This document shows positions 46,290 to 56,669 of a stretch of 64,000 bases of DNA, piece after piece. The stretch is from Epiperipatus broadwayi. Taxonomy: Eukaryota > Onychophora > Udeonychophora > Euonychophora > Peripatidae. How positions within the stretch are numbered: the stretch's first letter is position 1; the number at the start of each line of letters is the position of its first letter. The notes under the pieces were generated by a model. It was not told the origin of the DNA, did no database searches, and was given only the letters and a program-made list of their open reading frames with translations. Location: the NCBI GenBank assembly GCA_028023455.1, contig JAQFVV010006622.1, positions 62,001 through 126,000 on the forward strand, in the 5' to 3' direction. Position numbers and translations under genes: made by a program.

Positions 46290-46678
46290 TTAAATATAGG
46301 GAGTAAATCAACCCCCTCCCAAGCACTCTAAATGTTGAACAAAGTACCAAGAATAAAGTAAATCCATCTATTCTTTGGAGCTCAGATATTTATAAGCATA
46401 TAGTTGTCAACATTGTTGATAATTCTGAGTAAAATTAATTTATCATCCAAATGAAATATGGTACTTAAAAGTAATTGAACTTATAATTCATTATACAAGA
46501 CTGGAGACAAAATCTCACTACATTTAATTGTAATAATTACATAAGATTTAATATGTAAACTTTAAATTAAACCTAGTACAATATACATATAAACAAAGGA
46601 TTCATCTTATTCTTGATCCTTTGTTCAACATTTAGAATACTGTTAACTTATAACTTGGGGGCAGGCTGGTTTACCAAC
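46290..46678. repeat. F5 repeat in foldback form
   Basis: Left arm AGTAAATCAACCCCCTCCC, AAATGTTGAACAAAGTACC and AGAATAAAGTAAATCC (46309-46372) is complemented by the right arm at about 46598-46675, where GGATTCATCTTATTCTTGATC, TTTGTTCAACATTT and a GGGGGCAGGCTGGTTTAC end appear. AACTTTAAATTAAACCTAG at 46558 belongs to the same family as 16278 and 47660 (inverted). Nature unknown. Confidence 0.65.
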
Positions 46679-47060
46679 TTTGTTATATAAAATTATATAA
46701 AGGTTTTGAACATTTACACAGAAAAGATAAACTTTATATAAATTTATTTTATTAAGTCCTGAAAAAAATATAAATGCCACAAATATTATTGTTAGCTAAA
46801 CACATACCGTTCAAAAATTAAATAAAAAAAACATTGTATGGAAACTTTTCTTTATATTGTCTTCATATATTTATGATTATATAATAGTCTGAGTTAAAGT
46901 GTATATTTTATAATTATACATACTCTTGAGTGCAAATACTATGAATAGGACTACATTTTTTGCTGGAAGTTTGCTAAGCAATAAATAAAATATATTGATT
47001 TAAAGTTTATCTTTTCTGTGTAAATGTTCAAAACATTTATATAATTTTACAATATAATAA
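46679..47060. repeat. Inverted-repeat element with 57-bp arms
   Basis: Arms 46679-46737 and 47001-47057 are nearly exact complements. They share AAATTATATAAAGG or its variant, TTTTGAACATTTACACAG and AAAAGATAAACTTTA. Weaker pairing (TTTATTTTATTA) continues inward. The spacer of about 260 bp has no gene. Confidence 0.75.
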
Positions 47061-47124
47061 AGAAAATAGAAAGTTTTCGAATCTCTTTGTTACATATACA
47101 TTGGCTGATTCGCTTCCTTTTGTA

Positions 47125-47640
47125 TTTTTATATTGGACCATTTCCATCATCTAATATGCGTATTGAATGTCTTTAGAAAAAATTAACTTTATTTAAATAT
47201 TCCAAATACATTCAACTGTTAGTAATAAAAATACATTCATCTGTTAGTAACAGCACATCAAACAGATTAGTATATGCACAACATTTTAAGAGGTGTTATT
47301 CTCCCCTCTTCTTCAAGTGTTGCTGGCCTGACCAGTGGCAGTACTAGCGTGGGATTCGAACCTGGATCCTTAGATTCTTGATTATTGAATTTTAAGTTAA
47401 TGCTCTAACCATCTGAGGCAGCAACATCTGAAGAAGAGAGGGAAATAATACCTAATGAAACATTGTGCATATACTAATCTGTTTGATGTGCTATTATTAG
47501 TAGTTGAATGTATTTGTAATATTTAAATAAAGTTAATTTTTTCTAAAGACATTCAATACGCATATTAGATGATGGAAATAGTCCAATATAAAAATACAAC
47601 TAGAACACTATCATCACAAATCTTCAGGAAAACATGTTCT
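47125..47640. repeat. tRNA-derived SINE in foldback form, second copy
   Basis: Same structure as 38491-39063: left TTGGACCATTTCCATCATCT, right AGATGATGGAAATAGTCCAA, and inner arms CCTCTTCTTCAAGTGTTG and CATCTGAAGAAGAGAGG. Here the tRNA-like centre is on the minus strand: CAGATGGTTAGAGC as A box, CTTAAAA anticodon loop, GGTTCGAATCCC as a near-consensus B box. The B box is better preserved than at 38813. AATACATTCA is duplicated locally near 47209 and 47230. Confidence 0.75.
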
Positions 47641-48311
47641 TCCTTTGTTTACATATAACTGAGGTATGTTTAATTTAAAGTTTATATATGTCTATTATAA
47701 AAGTCCATTCTAATAACTTTTAATAAACATTTAAATAATAAAAAAACCAATATTAATATCATTCAAAATCAACTCTATCTCCTCTCCTCCCTCTTCTCAT
47801 AAATCATGGTTGAGAATCAAGCTGTTTATACAAAATTATTTAGATTCAGGACAGGGAATAACTTTATCTCATTTGTTCAGTTACATTTGTTGACAAAAAA
47901 TTATTTTTTTAAAAGAAAAAATAAATAATAGCTCTGTTGTTTTCATCTCTGATGAATTTGCAGAGAAAAAAAAAATTCCAGCCTCTGTGATTTCAACCTC
48001 CATATTATTTTGATAAATTAACCTTCTTTTACTGAGAGAGAATTTAAAATTTTCTTGAAATGAGCGTTTTTACATTTTAAATTTTGATTTGTAAATGTCA
48101 TAAAAAATGAAAATAATCATAATGGTTATACTAATATAATAGAACGATAACTAATTTTATTTATTTATTGAACGGCATCAAATAAATCAAATTTGTATAT
48201 AATCAAGTTAACTGACATCTGAGATAAAACAAAAACACACACAAAAAACTCTTATTATTTATTTCTATTTACAATGATAAGAAGTAGTGGGTAATTAATG
48301 TTCACAAATAA
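47641..48311. other. AT-rich DNA; F5 end at the left
   Basis: 47645-47690 carries the inverted F5 block (TTTGTTTACATATAACTGAGG, then TTTAATTTAAAGTTTATA). The rest has no recognised feature. Confidence 0.45.
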
Positions 48312-48511
<200 letters not shown>

Positions 48512-48689
48512 CAGAAGAAGTCGAATGTAGTTTCCCCATCAGTCTATTATCTTTAAGTGAATTCTGGTAGTTTTTTCCCACTCACTTACATAGAAACAAT
48601 ATAAGTCATTATTTAATAGATTAAGTAATGCAGTAATAACATGACTCCAAGATAGAGACAGAATGTTTGTCCATGGTTTAGAATTATGA

Positions 48690-49070
48690 TGGAATAGAGG
48701 AATCTGGAGTTTAATGTCCCTGAATCATATTCCGGCTTTATTGCTTCCAGTGCTCAAACTTTTTATGAACTCCAGAATAATAAACTATTTAACTATTTCT
48801 CCTGTGTGATTTAGTTCAGTGATAGCAATGTGGACTCTCGGTTTAAGGTGTATGGATTACAGCTTCTGCTCTGATATTTCCTATGCTCAAACTTCTTATG
48901 ACCCCCCCCCCCAGCAATAAAATTTTTGGTTATTTTCTATGCAGTAACTGAATAATGGACTCCAGAGCTGACAACGTACCTTTGGATTTGACTTTCCTAG
49001 TTTCAAGTTTTTTATGAATTTCTGTTCAATAAATCATTCAATTATATTTTAGTGATAGCATGGCAAAATC
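48690..49070. repeat. Three diverged tandem units of about 115-135 bp
   Basis: Landmarks recur in the same order: CTCAAACTTTTTATGAA (48753), CTCAAACTTCTTATGAC (48886) and TTCAAGTTTTTTATGAA (49002), each followed by an AATAAA/AATAAT block. AGTGATAGCA recurs at about 48821 and 49053. Units are strongly diverged; no coding potential is seen. Confidence 0.45.
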
Positions 49071-49590
49071 ATTAGTAATTATTAAAATATATATTTCTTT
49101 ATAAAAGCAGGCTCACATAAATTTAAAAGCCAATGTATGATGCAATGTGATGCAATGCACTGTGACCTTTTTCGGAGTCAGGAGTCTCTCAGCCACTATG
49201 CCCAGAGAAACCTGTTAACCACTTTACCTCCCCTTTTCATTCCCCATCCTAAGTTTTTTTTATATTTTTCTCTATCCTGCTCCATCCCATTTCCACAACA
49301 TAATCTTTGTCAACTCCATGGCCATTTATATAAATCCCCCTTATCTTATCCCAAACCCAGCATAATAACTAAGAACCCAATTCTGTATAATCACTTTGTT
49401 TATATTTATTCTTCCACAACTTCATTATTTGTACCCTTTATGCTTTCAGACATTTACATCAAATTAACAGATGCCTAATATTTTCTATGCCTTCCTTACA
49501 CAACTTGCAGATTAAATCAGCCACATTTTCCCATTTATGTATATATTCCTTTTTTGCTAAAGATCCTGTTCAAGCCTTAAGCATTAAACT
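49071..49590. other. AT-rich DNA; unexplained 113-codon frame
   Basis: 49137-49478 (+) is an open frame with Pro- and Ser-rich, pyrimidine-driven composition and no recognisable motif. It could be antisense to an eroded element. Not called as a gene. Confidence 0.3.
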
Positions 49591-49593
49591 ATT

Positions 49594-49700
49594 TCATCAA
49601 GCATTGGTGTTTGAGAGGTCAGCGACAGCTACTTTACATGCAGTTGTCCCGGGTTAGCGGGTTCGCTTCTTGGTTGATGCTATGACACATGAAAAAAAAA
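49594..49700 (+). repeat. tRNA-like SINE, full copy
   Basis: ATCAAGC start, GAGGTCAGCGACAGC, anticodon arm GCTAC-TTTACAT-GCAGT, GGGTTCGCTTC B box, GATGCTATGACAC end and A9 tail. TAAACTATTTC (49586) and TAAACTACTTTTC (49707) flank it as a probable target duplication. Confidence 0.78.
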
Positions 49701-49754
49701 CCCAGTAAACTACTTTTCTTGCCATTATCATAAATTAACTCTCACCCAATATTC

Positions 49755-49755
49755 T

Positions 49756-49800
<45 letters not shown>
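49755..49800. repeat. (TA)n microsatellite
   Basis: About 40 bp of TA units after TTCTGTTTA; no flanking palindrome noticed. Confidence 0.9.
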
Positions 49801-49801
<1 letters not shown>

Positions 49802-49855
49802 TATATGATTGTTTGTTTTATTCCACTGTTGCCATCTATTGCATTTATGAAAAGA

Positions 49856-49950
49856 AAAGAGTAAATCATCTCCCAGGTTACGAATTAAAAGCACTCCAAA
49901 TGTTAAACAAATGATCAAGAATAGAATGCATTTATGCGATCCACAGATTT
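49856..49950 (+). repeat. F5 repeat fragment
   Basis: GAGTAAATCATCTCCCAGG, CACTCCAAATGTTAAACAAA, GATCAAGAATAGAATGC matches 46309-46372. Single arm only. Confidence 0.6.
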
Positions 49951-50577
49951 ATATGATTTAAAGCATAGAAGTGCTTTTTCTTTTACTAAATAACTATGCT
50001 ATGATTCTTCTAGAAGCTATGACTTTTTTTACTTTAATGGAAAGATTTCAGAAGACTATTTGATAGTCAAAACTGTAATCTATTTTTGGATGTTGTATTA
50101 GCATTGTTAAAATTGCATAGAATATTGTATTATTATACTTTGTTTATAGTACTAAAACATATTATTCTTTTTTTAGTTAAAAAAAATGTTGAAAGTAAAA
50201 AAAAATACATTGTTCAGTTTTTTTTTTTATAAATGTTCCCAGATGGAGATCGTATATATTTGAATAAAAATAGGAATATAAAATAAAAGAATTTAAGAAA
50301 TACCAACTATTGATTATCTAGGGATGAGGATAAATTGTAAAGTAGAAATGGTGAATGAGTACTCTATGATGAATATAAATTGAATAATTAAATGAGAAAA
50401 CAAAAGAGTGAAATAAATTGCTTTATATAAAATAAACATTAAAGAAAAAGTTTCTTAAATTTAAGTTTATTGTTAAGAATGCATTAATAAATCTCTGGGG
50501 CTGTACATATCACTATAAGCCATTAGTATATATTATTTTAAATAGGAGTAATAATTATATTTGTAAAGCGCATATTC

Positions 50578-50708
50578 ATTATGTAAAGTAATATATATTA
50601 AGGCCATAACCTTAATACTATGCACCTAAAACTTAGAGGTCCCTACTATCTTTTTTTCAGGTGCATAGTCTTAAGGTTATAGCCTTAATATATATTACTT
50701 TAAATAGA
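50578..50708. repeat. Hairpin (MITE-like) inverted repeat
   Basis: Arms 50583-50627 and 50660-50705 are close complements: AAAGTAATATATATTAAGGC, CATAACCTTAA and TATGCACCT against AGGTGCATA, TTAAGGTTAT and GCCTTAATATATATTACTTT. Spacer 32 bp. Confidence 0.78.
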
Positions 50709-50989
50709 AGTGTGCAATTCAAAACAATACATGTAATAAAAACTTTAACAATGAAAGACGTACAAAAATTATTATCTGTTTAGTATAAACTAATAATAAT
50801 AACTAATGCTTAAATACTTCATTATAATTATTAATTGTATGCATCAACATCTTCATCACCAGTTATTTGCGATAGACAAGTCACACATATCAATTCAGAC
50901 CACACTCTTTATATCTTTCTGTTTTTTCCTTTATTTCTTAAATACATACTGCTAATTCTTTCTTCAATAATAATAATCAATTTATTTTT

Positions 50990-51340
50990 TCTTTTATCTT
51001 TTTTCCTTATATCATCTTCAATGTTTTCTAATGTATATTTCATAATCCTGATTTCTTATAACAATGTTCAGTCCTTTAGCTTTCTTTATATAATTTCCTT
51101 ATAAAATTACTTTTTACATTTATTCTTTTCAGTAATTTTATATTTCTGATTTTATTTTTATTAATTTCCTCTAAATCCACATTTCTAAAAGCTTCAATTT
51201 TATTACCTCAATTTATTTTAATTCTCAGCATTTCTGATACATACAAAACAATACTACAATAAATGAACATTTAACAATTTTCTTTCTTGAATCTAATTTC
51301 AATGATCTACAGCATAGCCTTTGACCTTAGATACTGTAGT
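50990..51340 (-). pseudogene. Eroded LINE C-terminal region
   Basis: The minus strand, across frame changes, gives peptides ordered like the post-RT part of RTE-type LINEs: an LYVSE segment where these elements have LYGSETW, then NKIEAFRNVDLEEINKNKIR where they have a KLEAFEMWCWRRMLKI-like stretch. Stops are common and upstream RT is not recognisable here. Assignment is by pattern only. Confidence 0.4.
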
Positions 51341-51425
51341 TCCTTGAAAATAAGATTGGGTCATATTAATTTTTGCTCCAAAAGACATTGTAGGACTTAT
51401 TTTTAGGAAATGTGTAATTTTTTCA
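51341..51425. repeat. Short inverted repeat of DNA-transposon type
   Basis: TTCCTTGAAAATAAGATTGG and the later ACATTGTAGGACTTATTTTTAGGAAA form imperfect inverted ends round TTGCTCCAAAAG. The wording resembles a widespread non-autonomous element with GAAAATAAG ends in animal genomes, recalled from memory without a database check. Confidence 0.35.
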
Positions 51426-51779
51426 TCTTCAAAAATCTATATTTGTTCAAGTACAAAAATTCACATTTATTTTAAGTACTTCTCTTAACAAAAATCTGTT
51501 ATATTCTTACCCCAGGATCCTCTTCCCCCACAATTTATTTCATGTACTTGCTGAAATAGCTCTTTCGTTTTGCAGTCATCTTATCTGACAATCAGAATAT
51601 TATTCTGTTTAAATTTACCATTAAATCAAGTATATATAAGTGCTATAACATGCTGAAGAAGAACTGTCAGTAGTAACAAAAACAATTAAATTAAATTAAT
51701 CTAGGCCTAGTACTTTTGATGTTTTCCCTCATATTCCTGGCCAAAATAGGTTATAAACCATTGCTGTAATATTACTAAA

Positions 51780-52016
51780 TAATAATGTTTGCAAATGCGT
51801 ATGTAAATTAATTTGTCCATTTTCTTGAAATAGCAAAACGTGTCACATCTATTGATCGCGTTCTTATCATTGATAATAAAATATGCCTCCTTGATTTTTC
51901 TTTTACAATAGTTGGCTTCGGAGCACACTATTTTGGGGTTGTAGGGTTGGAACACATGACCTGCCTGCTTCTCATGTTCAAAAAATATTGAGAAGTTATC
52001 ATTATTCTTTTTTGCT

Positions 52017-52090
<74 letters not shown>

Positions 52091-52165
52091 CTGAGCAGCT
52101 CTATTATGGACAGTGGCCTTGGTTTCCCCATAGTATGTGGCACTGCATCCAACCTGAAAACTTGC
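51780..52165 (-). pseudogene. Penelope-like element GIY-YIG fragment split by a microsatellite
   Basis: Minus strand, right to left: VGCSATYYGETKATVHNRAAQ (about 52150-52092) is the GIY-YIG core, with the same YYGET form as 29308-29691. It then runs into a (CA)n/(TA)n/(GA)n microsatellite (52019-52090). It resumes as FEHEKQAGHVFQPYNPK (about 51980-51930) and CKRKIKEAYFIINDKNAIN, where NYWKRKIKEA-like sequence with the conserved Glu is usual. No RT is recognisable. A dead, truncated PLE copy of the second lineage. Confidence 0.72.
52019..52091. repeat. Compound dinucleotide microsatellite (TC)n(TA)n(TG)n
   Basis: Three adjoining dinucleotide blocks inside the PLE relic, at the position where the endonuclease middle region should lie. 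Expansion has displaced coding sequence. Confidence 0.95.
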
Positions 52166-52652
52166 AAGACAGAATTAGTAACTAAACTGATTACAGTTAA
52201 GAATGGTCTGTCCACACTAAAGCATATTCAGAATGTTTTTATATATCACACCTGCACATTATGTACCTGAATTATAACACAGTGTATTGAATAACAATGG
52301 TTCATATATGACACAATCACATCTATCCATTCTCAAGTACACACATCACTAACACTTTCCAAAATACTTGTAATAGCTCTGCTTGGATATTCTTTTTGAA
52401 AACTTTTCTTTAGGAGAAAATTGATGATTTAACTTAAGCTAAACTTTCATTATTAAAATCACTTCCATTATTTTAATAATCTTTTAGGATGAAAAAAATG
52501 TTTAAGAAATCAAACTAGTTTTTTTTTTTTTTTTTGAATATTTAGAAGTTACTATGATGAAACTCTAAAACTAAATCAAACATTCTAAATCAAAGTATTA
52601 AATATAAATAAAATAAGTACGTAAATATATATATAATCCCAGTGCATAATGC

Positions 52653-52843
52653 TATACAAATATTAAGCATTAAACCCCCCACATGGTTAAGAAATCCAGT
52701 ACTGCTCTCTGTGAACTAATATAAAAATACATTTTGATCTGGATATTTTGAAATATGAACTCTAATGTATTTTTATATTAGTTCACAGAGGGCAGTACTG
52801 GATTTCTTAACCATGTGACATGATTTAATGCTTAATATATATA
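52653..52843. repeat. Hairpin (MITE-like) with 75-bp arms
   Basis: Arms 52655-52729 and 52768-52842 are inverted complements: ATTAAGCATTAAA, CACATGGTTAAGAAATCCAG and GTGAACTAATATAAAAATAC are mirrored on the right. The spacer is about 38 bp. The left arm has a CCCCCC where the right has TGACATG. No open frame. Confidence 0.85.
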
Positions 52844-53157
52844 TATATTAAAATTATAGTCTAATATTCTGACTTGTGGTAGAAAAATTGTTTATATGGG
52901 TAGAATTATATTTGTTGAAAAAGATCGATGGGAAAGTAAAAAAAAAAAACCTATAAAATCTGTATTACCATTTATTTAAAGCATTAATGTCAATAACATT
53001 GTTTATTTATACATTTATTACTTTATAATTCAATATGTCCACCATGTGTCTCAATGTGTTGAAGATCTTAACTAGGGCTTACATTTGGAATAGGTCTTAT
53101 ACTATATTATATATAGAGCTTCCAAATAAACACGTAACGAGCTTTGAGAAATATCCT

Positions 53158-53200
53158 CAACCCCAGACTGGTTTCTGCTTCTGGCATCATCAGTGAGGTG
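53158..53200 (-). ncRNA. Type I hammerhead ribozyme (F3, left arm)
   Basis: Minus strand: helix I CCUCA, CUGAUGA (53187-53193), helix II UGC-CAGAA-GCA (53176-53186), GAAA (53172-53175), helix III AC-CA-GU, C17 at 53166, then UGGGG pairing with CCUCA. All core bases are consensus; helix II is only three pairs. Confidence 0.78.
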
Positions 53201-53485
53201 CCAGGATATTCAATCATTAGATTAAAGATATTATGACAAGCCCAGCACTTTATCTAATATATAACTATTGAGTAAAAAATCTGAAATTGTCAGACATCCA
53301 TATATCTTCCAATCCAGCTATCTAACTCAAATAACCATATGGGACTGAACTAAGTTCAGATAACCATATATTAATAGCTTTAGCAATATGAAATCACCAA
53401 AGCCTTAATAGCAAAAAATAAAATAATAAAAAATCAAGTCAGATGTCACATGACTTTATTTTAATAAAGCTCATATTTATTAATG

Positions 53486-53521
<36 letters not shown>

Positions 53522-53771
53522 ATGTGACATCTGACTTGATTTTTATTTTTTTATTTTTTGCTATTAAGGTTTTGATGATTTCATATTGCTAAAGCTATTA
53601 ATATATGGTTATCTGAACTTAGTTCAGTCCCATATGGTTATTTGAGTTAGATAGCTGGATTGGAAGATATATGGATGTCTGACAATTTCAGATTTTTTAA
53701 TCAATAGTTATACTTTAGATAAAGTGCTGGGCTTGTCCTAGTATCTTTAATCTAATGATTGAATATCTTGG

Positions 53772-53814
53772 CACCTCACTGATAATGCCAGAATCAGAAA
53801 ACGGTCCGGGGTTG
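53772..53814 (+). ncRNA. Hammerhead ribozyme remnant (F3, right arm)
   Basis: CUGAUAA (53779-53785; G8 changed to A), UGC-CAGAAU-CA, GAAA (53797-53800), then CGGUC and CGGGG. Loss of G8, the general acid, and a mismatch beside the cleavage site make activity unlikely. Confidence 0.6.
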
Positions 53815-54129
53815 AGGATATTCTCATAGCTTATTAAGAGCTTATTTTGCAAGCTCTATATATAACATTTGTAAACACAAGCTTTATTAACATTAAGTCC
53901 TATGACATCTGAATTGATTTTTTATTATTGTCTTATACAATAAGCATCCTGACAAATCATGCTAGAGTTTATTTTCTGGTTAGGTCTTATCTTTGGGAAA
54001 AGGTAAAAAAAAAACCTGTTTAATCAATAAAATTCAAACACTAATGTTTTTCATCACTTTCATCATCTATCCAATTATTATAAAATACATAAAAATTATG
54101 ATAACCTGTCCCATAACTTCTTGTCAAAT

Positions 54130-54560
54130 GTTTTTTTAATTCTTTTTTTACTTTATTGCTTTAATTTTATTAGCATTTACATTCATCCAAACTTTCTATA
54201 AGCTTTTTCAATCCCACGTACTATTTATTCTACTCAGCCTCATTATGTGAAATTATTGTTATATCAACAAATCCAACATGGTCAAGAGCCTTCTATTTTG
54301 ATAGTAATTCCATCCATAAGAAAGCCAACATTATTTAATAACTTAACTAAATATGCATTAAATAAAACATGAAATAGATATTTGACCTGCCTTGTCCCTC
54401 TTTTATATGTCTATTGTTTCAATGAGAAGATTTAATCTTATATCTTCCAATTCGTACACAAATTATTCCATAAATGTGCCTTTTTCAAATCTGTAAATTT
54501 CAATATATCTAACAAAATAATTAAATTTATAATGTTTTTCCAGGGTTAGTATACAAACAT
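54130..54560 (-). pseudogene. RTE-like LINE reverse transcriptase fragment, eroded
   Basis: Minus strand, with frameshifts: KAGQISISCF, where RTE has VRQGDPISPCLF; then FLMDGITIKIEG and LDHVGFVDITIISHNEAE, where RTE has a DHLRFADDIVIIS-like catalytic block (here VDI replaces ADD); then KVWMNVNANKIKAI, where RTE has VGLKMNVNKTK. The catalytic Asp pair is damaged and several stops occur. It is a different, older copy than 31508-33262. Confidence 0.6.
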
Positions 54561-55630
54561 AATACCCTCTTTTCTTCTCTCTCGCTGACTGTACTTATAT
54601 AGAAAATAATTAAATACAAACATGTAAAAACACTTTTATATTTTAACCAGAAAATTAGTTTTGTATATATTTCCTTTAATTGGTCTTTATATATTTTTAT
54701 GACTATATATTGTGCCCTTTTGTATGGGTCACCATTTAATTTTTGTGCTAATCTATTAAAAATTTTAAATTTAAGATATATTTGAATATGTGATGTTAAT
54801 TTTGCTTATGGTAATATTTCAAGGGGTTTAATTAAGGCAATCTATGAGTATTTGATATGTGAAATTGTACTGATATAAAGAGAGACATTTTAAATGATGA
54901 TGATTATAATATATAATTGGGAAAAATGGCCATAATCAATACTGCATTAATATATTTAATAAATAGGTATTTAAAGCTAAAAGTGTTTAAAAGACAAGTT
55001 AAAATTAAATGCATATATTTATTGTTGATAAAATAATATTATAAGAGAATATAAATATTATTAATTATTATAAGTACTTAAATAAAAGATTAATATTTGA
55101 TTTTAATAATATTGGATAATTATTTTAAAATCTATTAGAATATCTTATTTATTTAAAAAATATTTATTTTAAAAAATGCAATTGTTAGTTTATTTTTAGA
55201 CGATGACAAGCGTTTCTTGTGTTGTAGAGAACAGATGTTAGTTAAATAAACACACACATGCTTGGAAGTTGTTTATTAAAGTTGCATAACTATTTTAAAA
55301 AAAATCATGTTATAAAATTTATAAATAATATGTGAGCTATCATGAGATAAAATAAAGATAAATAAATGTAGAATATTAAATCTGATTTTAGAATATTGCT
55401 TTAAAAATATAACGTATAAAAAGACTTAGTGTATTTTAAATAATTTTATAAAAGTTAAAATTAAAATCAAGTAGGTAAAAATATTTTTAAAGAGATATTT
55501 TATGGATTTAAATAAATGATAAAGATTATTTTAGAAATTTAATAATGTAATAAATATTAAATATTAAATAAGTCATTATTTATTTTTAATTTTGTGTTGT
55601 TGGTAAATATGTAAATAAGCCAGCAAATTG
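54561..55630. other. AT-rich DNA without a recognisable gene
   Basis: No repeat family from elsewhere in the window recurs here; short frames only. Confidence 0.5.
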
Positions 55631-55639
55631 ATTGTTTAA

Positions 55640-55700
55640 ATGTACCAATCAAATGGGAAGTTTCTTCCGGTATAAAAGCTCAGGTCAATTGTTAGGAGAG
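55640..55700 (+). promoter_or_regulatory. Possible RNA polymerase II core promoter
   Basis: CCAAT at 55645-55649 and TATAAAAG at 55671-55678 are spaced like a CCAAT/TATA promoter, in a locally less AT-rich stretch ending AGGAGAGGACTTCG. Possible transcript start near 55700. It may serve a host gene or be part of an LTR; no repeat of it was seen in the window. Confidence 0.4.
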
Positions 55701-55904
55701 GACTTCGTGATTGATTTTTCAAGTTGATTGTGTTATTAAAAATAGCAAAGTAAATTTGATAGACGCTCTCAAAATCAATTGTAAAATTACAAGAGTGTTA
55801 TTATAAATAATTTATAAAAGTTTTAAATGATAGACATGCAGTGTTAACTTAATTTTTTCCCTATCGGTCGTCTTTATTTAGGCTCAATTTGCAAGCAAAT
55901 AATC

Positions 55905-56036
55905 ATGGAAACATCATATATAGTGAAAATATATCGGAAGCTTTACCTTAGAAATATGACAAACGCTGGATTAGTTCGGAAATTTACAAGATGGAGAAAA
56001 GTAGTATTTTGGACAGTATATAATTTTAAAAGCTAA
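55905..56036 (+). CDS. Small open frame, 43 codons, unknown
   Basis: ATG at 55905 opens a frame beginning METSYIVKIYRKLYLRNM and ending at TAA 56034. A pyrimidine-rich stretch ending TTTATTTAG at 55881 could be a splice acceptor, and TATA-like sequence lies about 230 bp upstream. CpG-containing codons (CGG twice) make it stand out from its AT-rich surroundings. No homology recognised; chance is quite possible. Confidence 0.2.
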   Translation: METSYIVKIYRKLYLRNMTNAGLVRKFTRWRKVVFWTVYNFKS

Positions 56037-56516
56037 TTACTATTGCTTATTAGAAAATAGATATTTTAAAGAATAAATACTTTTGTGTAAAGAAAGTATT
56101 TTTGCAAGCTATAAATTTAAATGTATATCTTGAGTAAAGATATTAGAAATAAAAGTAGTTTTATAAATACTTGCCTTGTTAAGTCTTTATGTTTAAAAGA
56201 CTGAATGTTGATAATTTTAAAGGCAAGTCAATTGAAATATAATTAGCTAAAAATCTTAATATAATAAAATTATTATATTGAAATAATTTAAACGCAGGTC
56301 GTTTATAAATAAAGAAGCTTATTCTTACCTGGATATTTTATTAAAAAATGCGCAAGAAATATGTGGACGTCCCAGTCAATTTAAAATAATTAAATGATAA
56401 TTTTTCATAAACTATAGACTAATTTAAAATAATAACTTTGAATAATATTCTAGAAAGAATTAAAACAGGATCCTATAAACTATTTTAATTTGTTTTATTT
56501 CTTATGGAAAAATTAA

Positions 56517-56669
56517 CTTTTATTTTGTTTAAAAAGAACGTTTTCGTTTTTTCATAAACTTTTAAAAAACACGTGGTGGACCGGAAACAGGAAATGGTGT
56601 TCTAGTGAATATGTGCCTACGATTAAAGAACTTTATGGTGAAAAGGAAAACATCGCTGGAATTACATAA
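56517..56669 (+). other. Coding-like segment, unknown, possibly a last exon
   Basis: The frame is open from 56517 to a TAA at 56667. The last 33 codons (56571-56666) have balanced composition: TWWTGNRKWC, SSEYVPTIKELYGEK, ENIAGIT. There is no Met at the start, so if coding it would be an exon or relic. The family is not recognised. Confidence 0.25.

Larger units (their letters stand above)
53094..53942. mobile_element. F3 hammerhead element, head-to-head pair with a 13-bp target duplication
   Basis: GTCTTATACTATA (53094-53106) and GTCTTATACAATA (53930-53942) match at 12 of 13 and bound two long inverted arms (about 53110-53480 and 53517-53925) round an (AT)n centre at 53487-53515. Arms share CTGAACTTAGTTCAG, CATATGGTTATTTGAG, TTAGATAGCTGGATTGGAAG and AGATAAAGTGCTGGGCTTGTC with F2-like order. 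The left arm carries a near-consensus ribozyme, the right arm a decayed one. Confidence 0.9.

Noticed and set aside
47290-47480. Hammerhead-like motif in the foldback SINE (CUGAAGA, long stem, GAAA)
   Set aside because: The base in the cleavage position would be G, which hammerheads do not accept, and helix I has no partner; a generic retroelement-tail resemblance.
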